Shown here: positions 27,141 to 36,262 of the stretch, piece after piece
How positions within the stretch are numbered: the stretch's first letter is position 1
Layout of the letters: each line of letters begins with the position of its first letter
The notes under the pieces: generated by a model
What the model was told of the DNA's origin: nothing
The model's database searches: none
What the model saw: the letters and a program-made list of their open reading frames with translations, nothing else
Origin: an uncultured Prevotellaceae bacterium
Lineage (GTDB): Bacteria; Bacteroidota; Bacteroidia; Bacteroidales; Muribaculaceae
DNA length: 64,000 bases
Direction of reading: 5' to 3'
Assembly (NCBI GenBank): GCA_900318335.1
Contig: ONKF01000011.1
Location: 58,569-122,568, forward strand
Position numbers and translations under genes: made by a program

Positions 27141-28283
27141 ATGAGAAAGAGATTCTTTATTGCCCTGGTGGCACTGTTGGGAGCAATCGTGGTGGCCGAG
27201 GCCTGCACGTCGGCTATTGTGAGCGGCAAGTTGACTGCCAACGGCCGCCCGCTGATGTGGAAAAACCGTGACACCAACGATCTGAACAACCGCGTCGAGC
27301 GTATCATGGCTCACGACGGCCTGATGGAGTTTGTCGCGCTGTTTGATGCGCGCGATCTGCAGGATACAGCTGCTTGGATGGGCTTTAATGAGGCGGGTTT
27401 CGCCATCATGAATACTGCGTCCTATAACCTCAATGGCAACGACGGTGTGAAGAATATGGACCGTGAGGGTGAGCTGATGCGCTATGCCCTGGAACGCTGC
27501 AAGACTGTTGACGATTTTGAGAGTTTGTTAAATACTTTGCCCAAACCCTTAGGCGTGGAGGCCAATTTCGGTGTCATTGACGCTTTGGGCAACGGGGCCT
27601 ATTTCGAGACAGGCAATTATAAATATGTGAAGTTTGACCTCGCCGATGCCCAGGATGGCATTCTCATGCGCACCAACTATTCCTATAGTGGTGAGAAGGA
27701 CAAGGGTATGGGATATGTGCGCGAGAAGAACGAGAAGACACTGCTCGCTCCACACATCGCTGCCCAGGACATCACTCCCGCAGTGTTTACCGAGGAATTG
27801 TCCCGCACGTTCTATAACTCGCTGATTGGAAAGGACTACACCCGTAGCGGTGACACCTGGATTGTGGATCAGGACTTCATTCCGCGCCGCATCTCTACGG
27901 CCAGCGTGGTCATCGAGGGCATCGTGCCTGGCGAGAATCCGCGCTTGACTACGATGTGGATTGCGTTGGGTTATCCTCCTTGTGCCGAGGTGTTCCCCGT
28001 TTGGGTAGGCGAGGATGGTGTTCCCGTTGAGTTGACGGGTACTACTGCCGATAACCATTCTGTACAGTGCGACAAGGTCAACAAGCGCAAGGCCGAGGTC
28101 TTCCCCGTAGTGCGCGGTAACGGCAAACAGTATCTTAACCTCTCCAAACTCTATAATAATGAGGGTACAGGCTACTGCCAGACCCTCGCCTTGAAGAACC
28201 GCAAGGCCTATCAGCGCGGCTATGAGGAAATTGCCCGCCGCCGTGCCTTGTATAGCAAGACCAAGAAAGGGAAAAAGAAATAG
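27141..28283 (+). CDS. Ntn-type linear amide C-N hydrolase (C45/C59-like)
   Basis: 380 residues. Signal peptide MRKRFFIALVALLGAIVVAEA ends right before Cys22, which after cleavage becomes the N-terminal nucleophile (CTSAIVSGKLTANGRPLMWK). NRDTND, GFNEAGFAIMNTASYN and EANFGVIDALGNGAYFE are the conserved Ntn segments of the penicillin-acylase V, bile-salt hydrolase and acyltransferase superfamily. The substrate is an amide bond of unknown type; I see nothing that proves bile-salt hydrolase. The C-terminus is very basic (KTKKGKKK). Periplasmic. Confidence 0.85.
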   Translation: MRKRFFIALVALLGAIVVAEACTSAIVSGKLTANGRPLMWKNRDTNDLNNRVERIMAHDGLMEFVALFDARDLQDTAAWMGFNEAGFAIMNTASYNLNGNDGVKNMDREGELMRYALERCKTVDDFESLLNTLPKPLGVEANFGVIDALGNGAYFETGNYKYVKFDLADAQDGILMRTNYSYSGEKDKGMGYVREKNEKTLLAPHIAAQDITPAVFTEELSRTFYNSLIGKDYTRSGDTWIVDQDFIPRRISTASVVIEGIVPGENPRLTTMWIALGYPPCAEVFPVWVGEDGVPVELTGTTADNHSVQCDKVNKRKAEVFPVVRGNGKQYLNLSKLYNNEGTGYCQTLALKNRKAYQRGYEEIARRRALYSKTKKGKKK

Positions 28284-28305
28284 TCGTTAGTCTATAATTA
28301 ATGGA

Positions 28306-28779
28306 ATGACAATCGAAAATGTCAGTGTGCCATCGGGGTTGTACATGAGACGCCTGTGTCTCCTGTTCATTGCCGATTACTGGTTGTGGCTGGTGCTGCC
28401 TGTCGCATTGTGTGCCGTTTTGGCCTTATGGGTTGATGTGCGCTTTGTCATTGTGGCGATGATGGTGTTGTTCATCATCCTTCCTATGGTGTTGGCACTG
28501 CTCTACTTCTACTATGGCTTGTCGCCCGAGGCCCGTTGGTCCATCATGGACAAGATTGTCACTCTCGATGATCGTGGCATCACTCTCGATTTTACTGACG
28601 AGCGGATGAAAAAGCACGTCATCCGTTGGGATGACGTGCACAGTATCATTGAAAAGGATGATGCGGTAATGCTGATGCTCACTGGAGGCAGGCGATTCAC
28701 TTGCCTGATGTTGCCGGCATCAGTTGTAAATCCAGACGTCGCGCAGCTCCTTCGGGAGTTCGCCTCTCAAACCCATTAA
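28306..28779 (+). CDS. YcxB-like membrane protein
   Basis: 157 residues. Two membrane spans (LWLVLPVALCAVLALWV, VIVAMMVLFIILPMVLALLYFYY) are followed by a small beta-rich domain (DDRGITLDFTDERMKKHVIRWDDVHSI, VMLMLTGGRRFTCLML) like the YcxB/PH-type domain. Function unknown. It follows the Ntn hydrolase after 22 bases, and its last 60 bases overlap the 3' end of the gene on the other strand. Confidence 0.7.
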   Translation: MTIENVSVPSGLYMRRLCLLFIADYWLWLVLPVALCAVLALWVDVRFVIVAMMVLFIILPMVLALLYFYYGLSPEARWSIMDKIVTLDDRGITLDFTDERMKKHVIRWDDVHSIIEKDDAVMLMLTGGRRFTCLMLPASVVNPDVAQLLREFASQTH

Positions 28780-29655
28780 CTGGCTGTAATCATCGCTGCG
28801 GGCTATATATACACACATCAAACCCTTGTGGTTCAATATCTTCATGTGAGGCACCAGGGCCGAGTACTTTTTCTTGAAAGCGTCTAACTCCTGCTGGTTG
28901 CGCAGTGTGCTGATCACCATATAGTATTTGCCCTCGGTGTTGCCCACCTTGGCAATAGGGGTGTTGGTATCAATGACTTCAAAACCCTGTGGAGCCTTGT
29001 CCGACTCAATGATAGTCGTGCTGAGCTGCTGGGGTTGTGGAACCGTGACCTCGGGGGTCATGCTGGCCTTGTTGTGATTACGGTCCACGACAATTGGCGT
29101 CGTGAGCAGGATGCCTAATCCGATCAGCACCGCAATCGACGCGGCAATCTGAGTTGCCTTGCGGGTGAAGATGTTGCGGCCCTCAGGAACGATAGCGGCC
29201 TCATTATTGTCGGTGGCCTCTTGAGTCTCCAGGGTTTCAACGGTCTGGATGTCCAAGTCTGTCAGGCCATAATACATGTCACACGCGTTGTCGTGGTGGA
29301 AAGGTACAAACTCGATGTAACGCCCCTTGCTGCTGCGGAAGTAGCCCAATCGGCCCATCGATACTTCACAATCCATCGACAATTGCTGGCGGAAGGTGGT
29401 CACGCTGTCGGCAATGAAAGCCATCGCCTTGTCATAACTGATGCCCTCGCGGCGCACAAGGGACCGTGCCAATAAGCCATCGTTATGGCTGACATTGGCA
29501 TTGAAACCTATCGTGCGCAGGGGGCGCTCCCAGCAGGAACGGTCCTCATTGTAATGAGCTGCACTGTAATTGGCGATAAAGGCTCCCCAGTTGGGAACCA
29601 CCACACAATCATAGCGCGTCATCAGGTATTCAATATGTTCGATAATAGAAAACAT
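28720..29655 (-). CDS. HU-CCDC81 and SPOR domain protein
   Basis: 311 residues from ATG 29655 (MFSIIEHIEYLMTRYDCVVV); the 5-residue longer frame is less likely. The N-terminal half (PNWGAFIANYSAAHYN, FNANVSHNDGLLARSLVRRE, MGRLGYFRSSKGRYIEF) is the tandem HU-like CCDC81 arrangement seen in Bacteroidetes. A membrane span (AASIAVLIGLGILLTTPIVV) separates it from a periplasmic C-terminal SPOR domain (KYYMVISTLRNQQELDAFKK, HMKILNHKGLMCVYIARSDD), which binds denuded peptidoglycan at septa. A role at the division site is the common view for this family. Its 3' end overlaps the YcxB-like gene by 60 bases, tail to tail. Confidence 0.88.
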   Translation of the reverse strand: MFSIIEHIEYLMTRYDCVVVPNWGAFIANYSAAHYNEDRSCWERPLRTIGFNANVSHNDGLLARSLVRREGISYDKAMAFIADSVTTFRQQLSMDCEVSMGRLGYFRSSKGRYIEFVPFHHDNACDMYYGLTDLDIQTVETLETQEATDNNEAAIVPEGRNIFTRKATQIAASIAVLIGLGILLTTPIVVDRNHNKASMTPEVTVPQPQQLSTTIIESDKAPQGFEVIDTNTPIAKVGNTEGKYYMVISTLRNQQELDAFKKKYSALVPHMKILNHKGLMCVYIARSDDYSQLMGLRGELPKELRDVWIYN

Positions 29656-29733
29656 CAAGCAAAGGTACACAGATTACCGCCCGTGGCAAAATTTTTTGCC
29701 TGAAAAGTTATTAACAATATTGTAAAATAGCTC

Positions 29734-30315
29734 TCAATGCTCTTCAAAGACCTTGCGGTAGGCTTCGGCTTTCTTGTCGAGGGCTAACGGATAAGCCCGT
29801 GACGTTGAGGGCATGCGCAATAACTCAATCTGATGTGTGCCAATTTGGCAAGTCACAGGCATCCCGATGGCAGGTATCTCAATGTCGGCTTGCATGGCCA
29901 CGACGCCGGTGGCTTTTTCTCCGGTAGTGATGACACGCTGGATTGTGGGGTGGGTGTCCAACAGACCGGCAAGGTCAATGGGCTCAACTATGTCGAGAAA
30001 CTTATCGCTCGCGTTATCCTTGAGCCGGCGCACGGCCATGGCCGTGTCCCACAAAGCGATTTTCTCACGATTGAGAAACGATTGGATAGCCATGAGGTCA
30101 AAGCGTTTTTGCCCGGCGTCCCACAGCGCGTCGCGATTATCATAGAAGATGATACCCATTACGCGCCAGAAGTCGTTGATTTTGTTAGGATAGAAAAACG
30201 GCATTGACCAGCGCTCGGGTTTGGGCGGAAATGTGCCCAAAAACAAGTACCTCGCCCCTTCGGGTATATAAGGTGGCCACGGATGCCGTTCAATAGGTGG
30301 TTGACTAGTGTTCAT
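29734..30315 (-). CDS. Uracil-DNA glycosylase-like protein
   Basis: 193 residues from ATG 30315 (MNTSQPPIERHPWPPYIPEG); upstream in-frame codons look non-coding. YLFLGTFPPKPERWSMPFFY and INDFWRVMGIIF are the conserved start of the MUG/UDG-like superfamily, GLFDTH-like and VITTGEKA fit the middle, and RMPSTSRAY the end. Related proteins excise uracil or hypoxanthine from DNA, so base-excision repair is likely. Divergently transcribed from the polysaccharide export gene. Confidence 0.8.
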   Translation of the reverse strand: MNTSQPPIERHPWPPYIPEGARYLFLGTFPPKPERWSMPFFYPNKINDFWRVMGIIFYDNRDALWDAGQKRFDLMAIQSFLNREKIALWDTAMAVRRLKDNASDKFLDIVEPIDLAGLLDTHPTIQRVITTGEKATGVVAMQADIEIPAIGMPVTCQIGTHQIELLRMPSTSRAYPLALDKKAEAYRKVFEEH

Positions 30316-30428
30316 AGCTGCAAAGGAAATGAAAAAAATGCTCCTGTCCACATGTTTTTCATCAAAAAAGTATTGATTATTGTGATTTTTATTAACTTTG
30401 CAGTTTAGAATAACAACACTAAACATCA

Positions 30429-31247
30429 ATGAATATGAAAATCCGTTATCTACTCCTGATCGCCGTTACAGCATTATTGTTTGTATCGTGCAAAGAATCC
30501 AAGCAGGTCCCTTACATGACCAATATTGACGAGATTCCGTCGGCTGCGCTTGCTGCTGCTACCACCCAGGCTGGTGATTTCACCATCAAGCCCGGTGACA
30601 TGTTGCAGATTAACGTGTCGGCATCCAATTCTGATGCTGTCAAGCCCTTCAATAAAATCCAGTATATTCCTACAATTGGTGTCGGATCAACCTATAGTAT
30701 GGGTGATAATACTTCGGTGTATTATCTTGTTGATGATAATGGTAATATCGAGTTCCCTGTTTTGGGTCGTCTTCACATCAGTGGCATGACTAAGAAATCA
30801 CTTGAGGACTATATCGAAACGCTCATTTATCCCCGTTACTTGACCGAGAGGCCTGGCGTGGAGTGCCGTATTCAGAATTTCCGTGTGTTCTGCATTGGTG
30901 ACTTCGGTCACCCTGGTGTTATCGAGGCTACCAATGGCCGCCTTAATCTGATTGAGGCTATTGCCATGAGTGGTGACTTGACCTTGCAAGGACGCCGTGA
31001 TAACGTTATGCTAATCCGCACCGATCCCACAGGGCAGCGCTATGTGAAGCGCATTAATTTGGGTGACGCTAATTTCATGACAATGCCAGAATTTGAGCTG
31101 CAGCAGAATGATATTCTTTACGTGCAACCCAATGAATCAAAGTCTAAACAGGCATGGGCGGCACCTCCTATGGTGGCTTTTGGTAGTAATATCCTCAGCA
31201 TTGCCATGTCGCTTATTACGTTTATCACGGTTTTGGCCAACAAGTAA
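30429..31247 (+). CDS. Polysaccharide export (Wza/OPX family) lipoprotein, orphan
   Basis: 272 residues. Lipoprotein signal MNMKIRYLLLIAVTALLFVSCKES (lipobox Cys). The poly-export domain is DFTIKPGDMLQINVSASN, followed by SLBB-type repeats (FRVFCIGDFGHPGVIEATNG, LNLIEAIAMSGDLTLQGRRD) and a C-terminal hydrophobic helix (VAFGSNILSIAMSLITFITV) that in Wza forms the outer-membrane pore. It should export a capsule or exopolysaccharide. No Wzc/Wzz tyrosine kinase, glycosyltransferase or flippase is next to it, and a terminator follows, so it acts with genes elsewhere. A TAACTTTG box at 30393-30400 is the probable promoter. Confidence 0.93.
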   Translation: MNMKIRYLLLIAVTALLFVSCKESKQVPYMTNIDEIPSAALAAATTQAGDFTIKPGDMLQINVSASNSDAVKPFNKIQYIPTIGVGSTYSMGDNTSVYYLVDDNGNIEFPVLGRLHISGMTKKSLEDYIETLIYPRYLTERPGVECRIQNFRVFCIGDFGHPGVIEATNGRLNLIEAIAMSGDLTLQGRRDNVMLIRTDPTGQRYVKRINLGDANFMTMPEFELQQNDILYVQPNESKSKQAWAAPPMVAFGSNILSIAMSLITFITVLANK

Positions 31248-31274
31248 AACAGATATTCCTTACAATAATATAAG

Positions 31275-31305
31275 GCGGTTCATCCTGCGCGGGTGGACCG
31301 CTTTT
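31275..31305 (+). terminator. Terminator after the polysaccharide export gene
   Basis: GCGGTTCATCC (31275-31285) pairs with GGGTGGACCGC (31291-31301), with two G-U pairs, then TTTT. Confidence 0.75.
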
Positions 31306-31411
31306 GTGTTGCTGACATTTTGTCAGTTTTTACCGTTTGGCATAAGTGTTGAAAGGATGCTAGTGAAGTCTTTTTAGACCCTAATAAGCATATGAAAGGA
31401 GAAACAACTAT

Positions 31412-34000
31412 ATGAATTTCAACAATTTTACTATTAAAGCACAAGAGGTTGTCCAGAAGGCTGTTCAACTGACACGCGCCAATGGCAACCAGGCCGTTGA
31501 GCCCGAACATCTGCTCAAGGCCGTTTTGACCGAGGGCGATGCTGTTGTGCGGTTCATCTTCCAGAAACTGGATGTGAATTCCGCCAACGTGGAGCGTCCT
31601 CTCGAGGCAGCGCTGATGAGGCTGCCGCATGTGAGTGGTGGTGAGCCTTACCTGAGTAACGACGGCAGTAAGGTCCTTGACAAGGCCAGTGACATTGCCA
31701 CTAAAAATGGCGACCAGTATGTGACTGTCGAAGCAATACTGATGGCTCTTTTTGAGGTCAAGTCAACAGTATCTTCTATTCTCAAGGATGCTGGCATGAC
31801 CCATGATGACCTCAAGGCCGCTATTGATGAACTGCGCAAGGGCAAGAATGCCACTTCGCAGAGTGCCGAGGAGCAGTACAATGCCCTGAGCAAGTATGCC
31901 ATCAACCTCAACGAGAGGGCAAGGCAGGGCAAACTCGATCCTGTTATCGGCCGTGACGATGAGATTCGCCGCGTGCTGCAGATTTTGAGCCGCCGCACCA
32001 AGAACAACCCGATTCTTATCGGTGAACCCGGTACGGGCAAGACCGCGATTGTCGAGGGCTTGGCCCAGCGTATCGTGCGTGGTGACGTCCCCGAGAACCT
32101 GAAGATGAAACAGGTTTATTCGCTCGATATGGGCGCTCTGATTGCCGGAGCCAAGTATCAGGGCGAATTTGAGGAGCGCCTCAAGTCAGTCATTAACGAA
32201 ATCACCCAGGCAAACGGCGAAATCATTCTGTTTATCGATGAGATCCACACCCTTGTGGGTGCTGGCAAGAGCAGCGGTGCTATGGATGCTGCCAACATTC
32301 TCAAGCCTGCCCTGGCTCGTGGAGAATTGCGCAGCATCGGCGCCACGACCCTCGACGAGTACCAGAAGTACTTCGAGAAGGACAAGGCCTTGGAGCGTCG
32401 TTTCCAGATTGTCATGGTCGATGAACCCGACGAGGAAAGCTCCATTGCCATCCTGCGTGGTTTGAAGGAGAAATACGAGAACCACCACAAGGTGCGCATC
32501 AAGGATGACGCCATCATCGCTGCCGTTCAGCTCAGCCAGCGTTACATCAGTGACCGCTTCCTGCCCGACAAGGCCATCGACCTGGTCGATGAGGCTGCAG
32601 CCAAACTGCGCATCGAGATGGACAGCGTGCCCCAGGGACTTGATGAGATTTCCCGCAAGATTTCCCAACTCGAAATCGAGCGCGCAGCCATCAAGCGCGA
32701 TGGCGATGAGGAGCGCATTGCAGACCTTGATAAGCAGATTGCCGAACTCAAGGACCGCGAGAGCGATTACAACGCCAAGTGGAAAACCGAGAAGGAACTG
32801 ATTGATAAAATCCAGCAGAACAAGATTGACATCGAGCAGCTCAACTTCGAAGCCGAGCGTGCCGAGCAGGGTGGGGACTATGGCCGTGTTGCCGAAATCC
32901 GCTACTCGCTCATCAAGCAGAAACAGGACGAAAATGTCCGCATACAGCAACAGCTGCGCGATATGCAGGGCGATAAAGCCCTTATCAAGGAGGAGGTCGA
33001 TAGCGATGACATCGCCGATATTGTATCTCGCTGGACCGGCATTCCCGTAACCAAGATGCTCCAGAGCGAGAAGGAGAAGCTGCTCCACCTCGAGGAAGAA
33101 TTGCACAAGCGCGTCATCGGCCAGGACGATGCCATCAAGGCCATCAGTGATGCCGTGCGCCGCAGCCGTGCTGGCTTGAACGACCCGCGCCGTCCCATCG
33201 GCTCATTCATCTTCTTGGGTACTACAGGCGTGGGTAAGACCGAGCTTGCCAAGGCACTTGCCGACTACATGTTCAACGATGAGAACATGATGACCCGTAT
33301 CGACATGAGCGAGTATCAGGAGAAGTTCTCGGTCACCAGGCTCATCGGTTCGCCTCCTGGCTACGTGGGCTATGACGAGGGTGGACAGTTGACCGAGGCC
33401 GTGCGCCGCAAGCCCTATTCGGTCGTCCTGTTCGACGAGATCGAGAAGGCCAATCCCGATGTGTTCAACGTCCTGCTGCAAGTTCTCGATGACGGTCGCT
33501 TGACCGATAACAAGGGCCGTACGGTTAACTTCAAGAACACCATCATCATCATGACCAGCAATTTGGGCTCTGGCCTCATCCGTGAGCGCTTCGAAAACAT
33601 GACCGACGACAATCGTGAGCAGGTCATCAACAGCACGCGCGATGACGTGATGGACATGTTGAAGAAGACGATCCGACCCGAGTTCCTCAACCGAATCGAC
33701 GAGATCATCATGTTCACGCCCCTTGACGAGGAGCAGATACGTCAGATTGTCGCCATGCAGCTCCAGGGTGTAAAGAAGATGTTGGCTCACAATGGTATCA
33801 CTCTCGAGGCTACCGACGCTGCCATCCGTCTGTTGGGCCAGGCTGGTTACAATCCCGAGTTTGGTGCGCGTCCTGTCAAGCGTGCTATCCAGGCCATGGT
33901 GCTTAACCAGTTGAGCAAAGACATTATCGCGATGCGCGTTAACCGTGACCGTCCTATCATTATTGACGCTCAAGACGGTAGCCTGGTGTTCAAGAATTGA
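31412..34000 (+). CDS. clpB: ATP-dependent chaperone ClpB
   Basis: 862 residues, full length. Clp N-domain repeats ([20 protein letters not shown]), first AAA ([31 protein letters not shown]), the long coiled-coil middle domain (about residues 405-530) and second AAA ([35 protein letters not shown]) with the C-terminal D2 domain. The coiled-coil insert separates ClpB from ClpA/ClpC. It dissolves protein aggregates with DnaK. A GAAAGGAG sequence lies 17-10 bases before the ATG. Terminator at 34030. Confidence 0.98.
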   Translation: MNFNNFTIKAQEVVQKAVQLTRANGNQAVEPEHLLKAVLTEGDAVVRFIFQKLDVNSANVERPLEAALMRLPHVSGGEPYLSNDGSKVLDKASDIATKNGDQYVTVEAILMALFEVKSTVSSILKDAGMTHDDLKAAIDELRKGKNATSQSAEEQYNALSKYAINLNERARQGKLDPVIGRDDEIRRVLQILSRRTKNNPILIGEPGTGKTAIVEGLAQRIVRGDVPENLKMKQVYSLDMGALIAGAKYQGEFEERLKSVINEITQANGEIILFIDEIHTLVGAGKSSGAMDAANILKPALARGELRSIGATTLDEYQKYFEKDKALERRFQIVMVDEPDEESSIAILRGLKEKYENHHKVRIKDDAIIAAVQLSQRYISDRFLPDKAIDLVDEAAAKLRIEMDSVPQGLDEISRKISQLEIERAAIKRDGDEERIADLDKQIAELKDRESDYNAKWKTEKELIDKIQQNKIDIEQLNFEAERAEQGGDYGRVAEIRYSLIKQKQDENVRIQQQLRDMQGDKALIKEEVDSDDIADIVSRWTGIPVTKMLQSEKEKLLHLEEELHKRVIGQDDAIKAISDAVRRSRAGLNDPRRPIGSFIFLGTTGVGKTELAKALADYMFNDENMMTRIDMSEYQEKFSVTRLIGSPPGYVGYDEGGQLTEAVRRKPYSVVLFDEIEKANPDVFNVLLQVLDDGRLTDNKGRTVNFKNTIIIMTSNLGSGLIRERFENMTDDNREQVINSTRDDVMDMLKKTIRPEFLNRIDEIIMFTPLDEEQIRQIVAMQLQGVKKMLAHNGITLEATDAAIRLLGQAGYNPEFGARPVKRAIQAMVLNQLSKDIIAMRVNRDRPIIIDAQDGSLVFKN

Positions 34001-34029
34001 TGAATTAAGGCATTAATCCTATAAAATAA

Positions 34030-34075
34030 CCGTGGGCAGCAGTACTTGTGACTGTTGCCCACGGTTTGTTTTCTC
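34030..34075 (+). terminator. Terminator of clpB
   Basis: CCGTGGGCA (34030-34038) pairs with TGCCCACGG (34056-34064), with further CAGT/ACTG pairing inside, then TTTGTTTTCTCT. Confidence 0.85.
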
Positions 34076-34087
34076 TAGCGCCAGGGA

Positions 34088-34645
34088 CTAAAATCCCAGG
34101 AATTCAGGTGTCATCTCGTCCAGCGAACGGCCCTTGAGGTCTTTCTCGCTCAGGATCATGTCATCTCGGCTTATGCGCCAGTCGATGCCCAGCGCGGGAT
34201 CGTCAAAGCGCAGTGTCGCCTCGCTCTGTGGGGCATACAGGTTATCCACTTTATATTGGAACTGGGCGACGTCGCTCAGCACGGCAAATCCGTGGGCAAA
34301 ACCGCGGGGGATGAAAAGCTGGCGTCCCGTGTCGGCGCTCAGCTCAACGGCCAGATGCTGGCCCCACGTCGGGCTACCGTGGCGCAGGTCAACCACTACA
34401 TCCAGGACGGTGCCTTGGGACACACGCACCAGTTTTGCCTGGCTCCATTCGCCTCGCTGGAAATGCAGCCCGCGCAGCACGCCTCGGCTCGAGAAGGATT
34501 CGTTGTCCTGCACAAAGTCAACATGACCCACGTGGGAGTCAAACTCGGCTTGCTTGAACACCTCGCAGAAGTATCCCCGCTTGTCGCCAAAGCGCTTGGG
34601 CTCAATCACCCACACGCCTTTTATATTTTGTTCGATAAATCCCAT
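34088..34645 (-). CDS. rfbC: dTDP-4-dehydrorhamnose 3,5-epimerase
   Basis: 185 residues from ATG 34645 (MGFIEQNIKGVWVIEPKRFG); 11 extra upstream residues are possible but unlike the family. Cupin fold with DKRGYFCEVF, QDNESFSSRGVLRGLHFQ (catalytic His in RGLHFQ), VDLRHGSPTWG, and FIPRGFAHGFAVLSD plus Tyr in FQYKVDNLY. It makes dTDP-4-keto-L-rhamnose for surface polysaccharides. The other rml genes are not beside it. Confidence 0.96.
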   Translation of the reverse strand: MGFIEQNIKGVWVIEPKRFGDKRGYFCEVFKQAEFDSHVGHVDFVQDNESFSSRGVLRGLHFQRGEWSQAKLVRVSQGTVLDVVVDLRHGSPTWGQHLAVELSADTGRQLFIPRGFAHGFAVLSDVAQFQYKVDNLYAPQSEATLRFDDPALGIDWRISRDDMILSEKDLKGRSLDEMTPEFLGF

Positions 34646-34766
34646 TTGTTGCTTTATTTCTTGATTAAGAATCTGCAAAATTAACCATTTTTGGACTTTA
34701 ATACAAGATATATCAAGAAAATCAACTACTTTTGCCGCGCAATTTTAAATCTCATGTGACGCTATT

Positions 34767-35963
34767 ATGAAAAAGAATGCTCGCAACGTCATCCTGTTTG
34801 ACGACAACGAGGTGCGCAAGCAGCTCTTGCCGTTCACTTACACACGTCCCATAGCCCTGTTGCGTGTGGGTATCACTACCATTGCCGAGAAGTGGCAGGC
34901 CATGCTTGGTGAGGCCAATTACAGCTATCTGACTGTGCCTTACCTCAAGAAGAAGTTCCCTCTTCATGCCCGTCGCAGCAGCAACCTCATGGTGGCAGGC
35001 AACGTTATCCCCACCCCCGAACTGGCCCAGCAGGTGCTCGGCCTGGGACTCGGTGAGGCGTTGATGGTGGGCGAGCAGCTTATCGCCTTCAACGGTAGCG
35101 CTCACGACTATGATGCCCATCATTACACACGCATCCATTTCCCCGAGAATATACCTCTCGTCATCAAGCACCTGTATGACATCTTTGAGTTCAACGGTGT
35201 CGTGCTGTCCCAGGACTTTGACCGCCTCACCGCTGGCCGTGAGTCTCAACCCTTGTCGTCCACCAACACTGTCATCGGCGATGCTTCCCGCATCTTTGTC
35301 GAGCAGGGTGCCTATGTCGAGGGTGCGATGCTCAACACCCATGAGGGTCCCATCTACATCGGCCCCAATGTCGAGGTGATGGAGGGCGCTTGCATCCGTG
35401 GCGGTTTTGCCGCTTGCCACGATGCCAAGGTGCGCATCGGTGCCAAGGTCTATGGCGCGACCACGCTTGGCCCGCATTGCAAGATCGGTGGCGAGGTCGA
35501 GAATACGGTATTCATCGGTTACAGCAACAAGGCTCACGAGGGCTTCCTCGGTGACGCCGTCATCGGGGAGTGGTGCAATATCGGTGGAGGCACCACCGCC
35601 AGCAACCTCAAGAATGACTATGGCGAAATTAAGCTGTGGAACTATGCCAGCAAGCGCTTTGAGCGCACAGGTCTGCAATTTTGCGGCCTCTTTATGGGCG
35701 ATCACAGCAAGATTGGCGTCAACGGCATGATCAACACCGCCACCGTCCTCGGCGTCGGTGTCAACATTCACGGTGCGGGCTTCCCGCGCAACTTTGTCGC
35801 CTCTTTCCAGGAGGGTAGTGCGGCTGCGGGCTTCAAGAATGTCCCCCTCGAGACCTTCTACACCATTGCCGAGCGCGTCATGGCCCGTCGCAGCATCGTC
35901 CTCACCGACATTGACCGCGACATCTACAAAGCCATCTACAACATCAGCGACCGCTATAAGTAG
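34767..35963 (+). CDS. GlmU-like sugar nucleotidyltransferase with left-handed beta-helix
   Basis: 398 residues. The start NVILFDDNEVRKQLLPFTYTRPIALLRVG is the Bacteroidetes GlmU-related nucleotidyltransferase N-terminus, which lacks the usual LAAGxGTRM. The C-terminal part is a hexapeptide-repeat helix (GPIYIGPNVEVMEGACIRGG, KVRIGAKVYGATTLGPHCKI, EWCNIGGGTTASNLKNDYGE) as in acetyltransferases. It probably makes or acetylates a sugar-1-phosphate for cell-wall or surface glycans. Which step is uncertain. Divergent from rfbC, with a TACTTTTG box at 34727-34734. Confidence 0.88.
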   Translation: MKKNARNVILFDDNEVRKQLLPFTYTRPIALLRVGITTIAEKWQAMLGEANYSYLTVPYLKKKFPLHARRSSNLMVAGNVIPTPELAQQVLGLGLGEALMVGEQLIAFNGSAHDYDAHHYTRIHFPENIPLVIKHLYDIFEFNGVVLSQDFDRLTAGRESQPLSSTNTVIGDASRIFVEQGAYVEGAMLNTHEGPIYIGPNVEVMEGACIRGGFAACHDAKVRIGAKVYGATTLGPHCKIGGEVENTVFIGYSNKAHEGFLGDAVIGEWCNIGGGTTASNLKNDYGEIKLWNYASKRFERTGLQFCGLFMGDHSKIGVNGMINTATVLGVGVNIHGAGFPRNFVASFQEGSAAAGFKNVPLETFYTIAERVMARRSIVLTDIDRDIYKAIYNISDRYK

Positions 35964-36123
35964 TCCCCCTAAGGAGAGTGCCCGCGCTCTCGAGAAATGT
36001 CAACCCGGTTTAGGCGAACGATAAGATAAGTGTAAACCAACTTAGTTAACCGCTCTCAAATCTGTCAACATTTTCTAGGGAAAGACAAGTCTCTTTGCTG
36101 CCATTTAGGAAAAATTAATTTTA

Positions 36124-36144
36124 GAGTGCCAAATCTCGGCACTC
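36124..36144. promoter_or_regulatory. Inverted repeat upstream of the cas promoter
   Basis: GAGTGCC (36124-36130), 7-base loop, GGCACTC (36138-36144), then GTTTCGCTTATTTTTG. It could be a weak terminator or an operator, 45 bases before the cas -33 box. The rest of the gap 35964-36262 has no gene. Confidence 0.4.
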
Positions 36145-36188
36145 GTTTCGCTTATTTTTGCAAAATCAAAGATTGTAAATATCTTTAT

Positions 36189-36219
36189 TTTGCAATTTCT
36201 TGTTTTATACTTAAATTTG
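36189..36219 (+). promoter_or_regulatory. Promoter of the cas operon
   Basis: TTTG (36189-36192), 19 bases, TAAATTTG (36212-36219), a full consensus match 43 bases before the cas3 start codon. Confidence 0.75.
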
Positions 36220-36262
36220 CGTATTCAATGGAAAACAACGAAACGCACAAACCTTTAATACA

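Noticed and set aside
27141-28283. Calling the Ntn hydrolase a bile-salt hydrolase
   Set aside because: The superfamily fold is clear but no substrate-specific residues are recognisable; a secreted C45/C59-type hydrolase is all that is supported.
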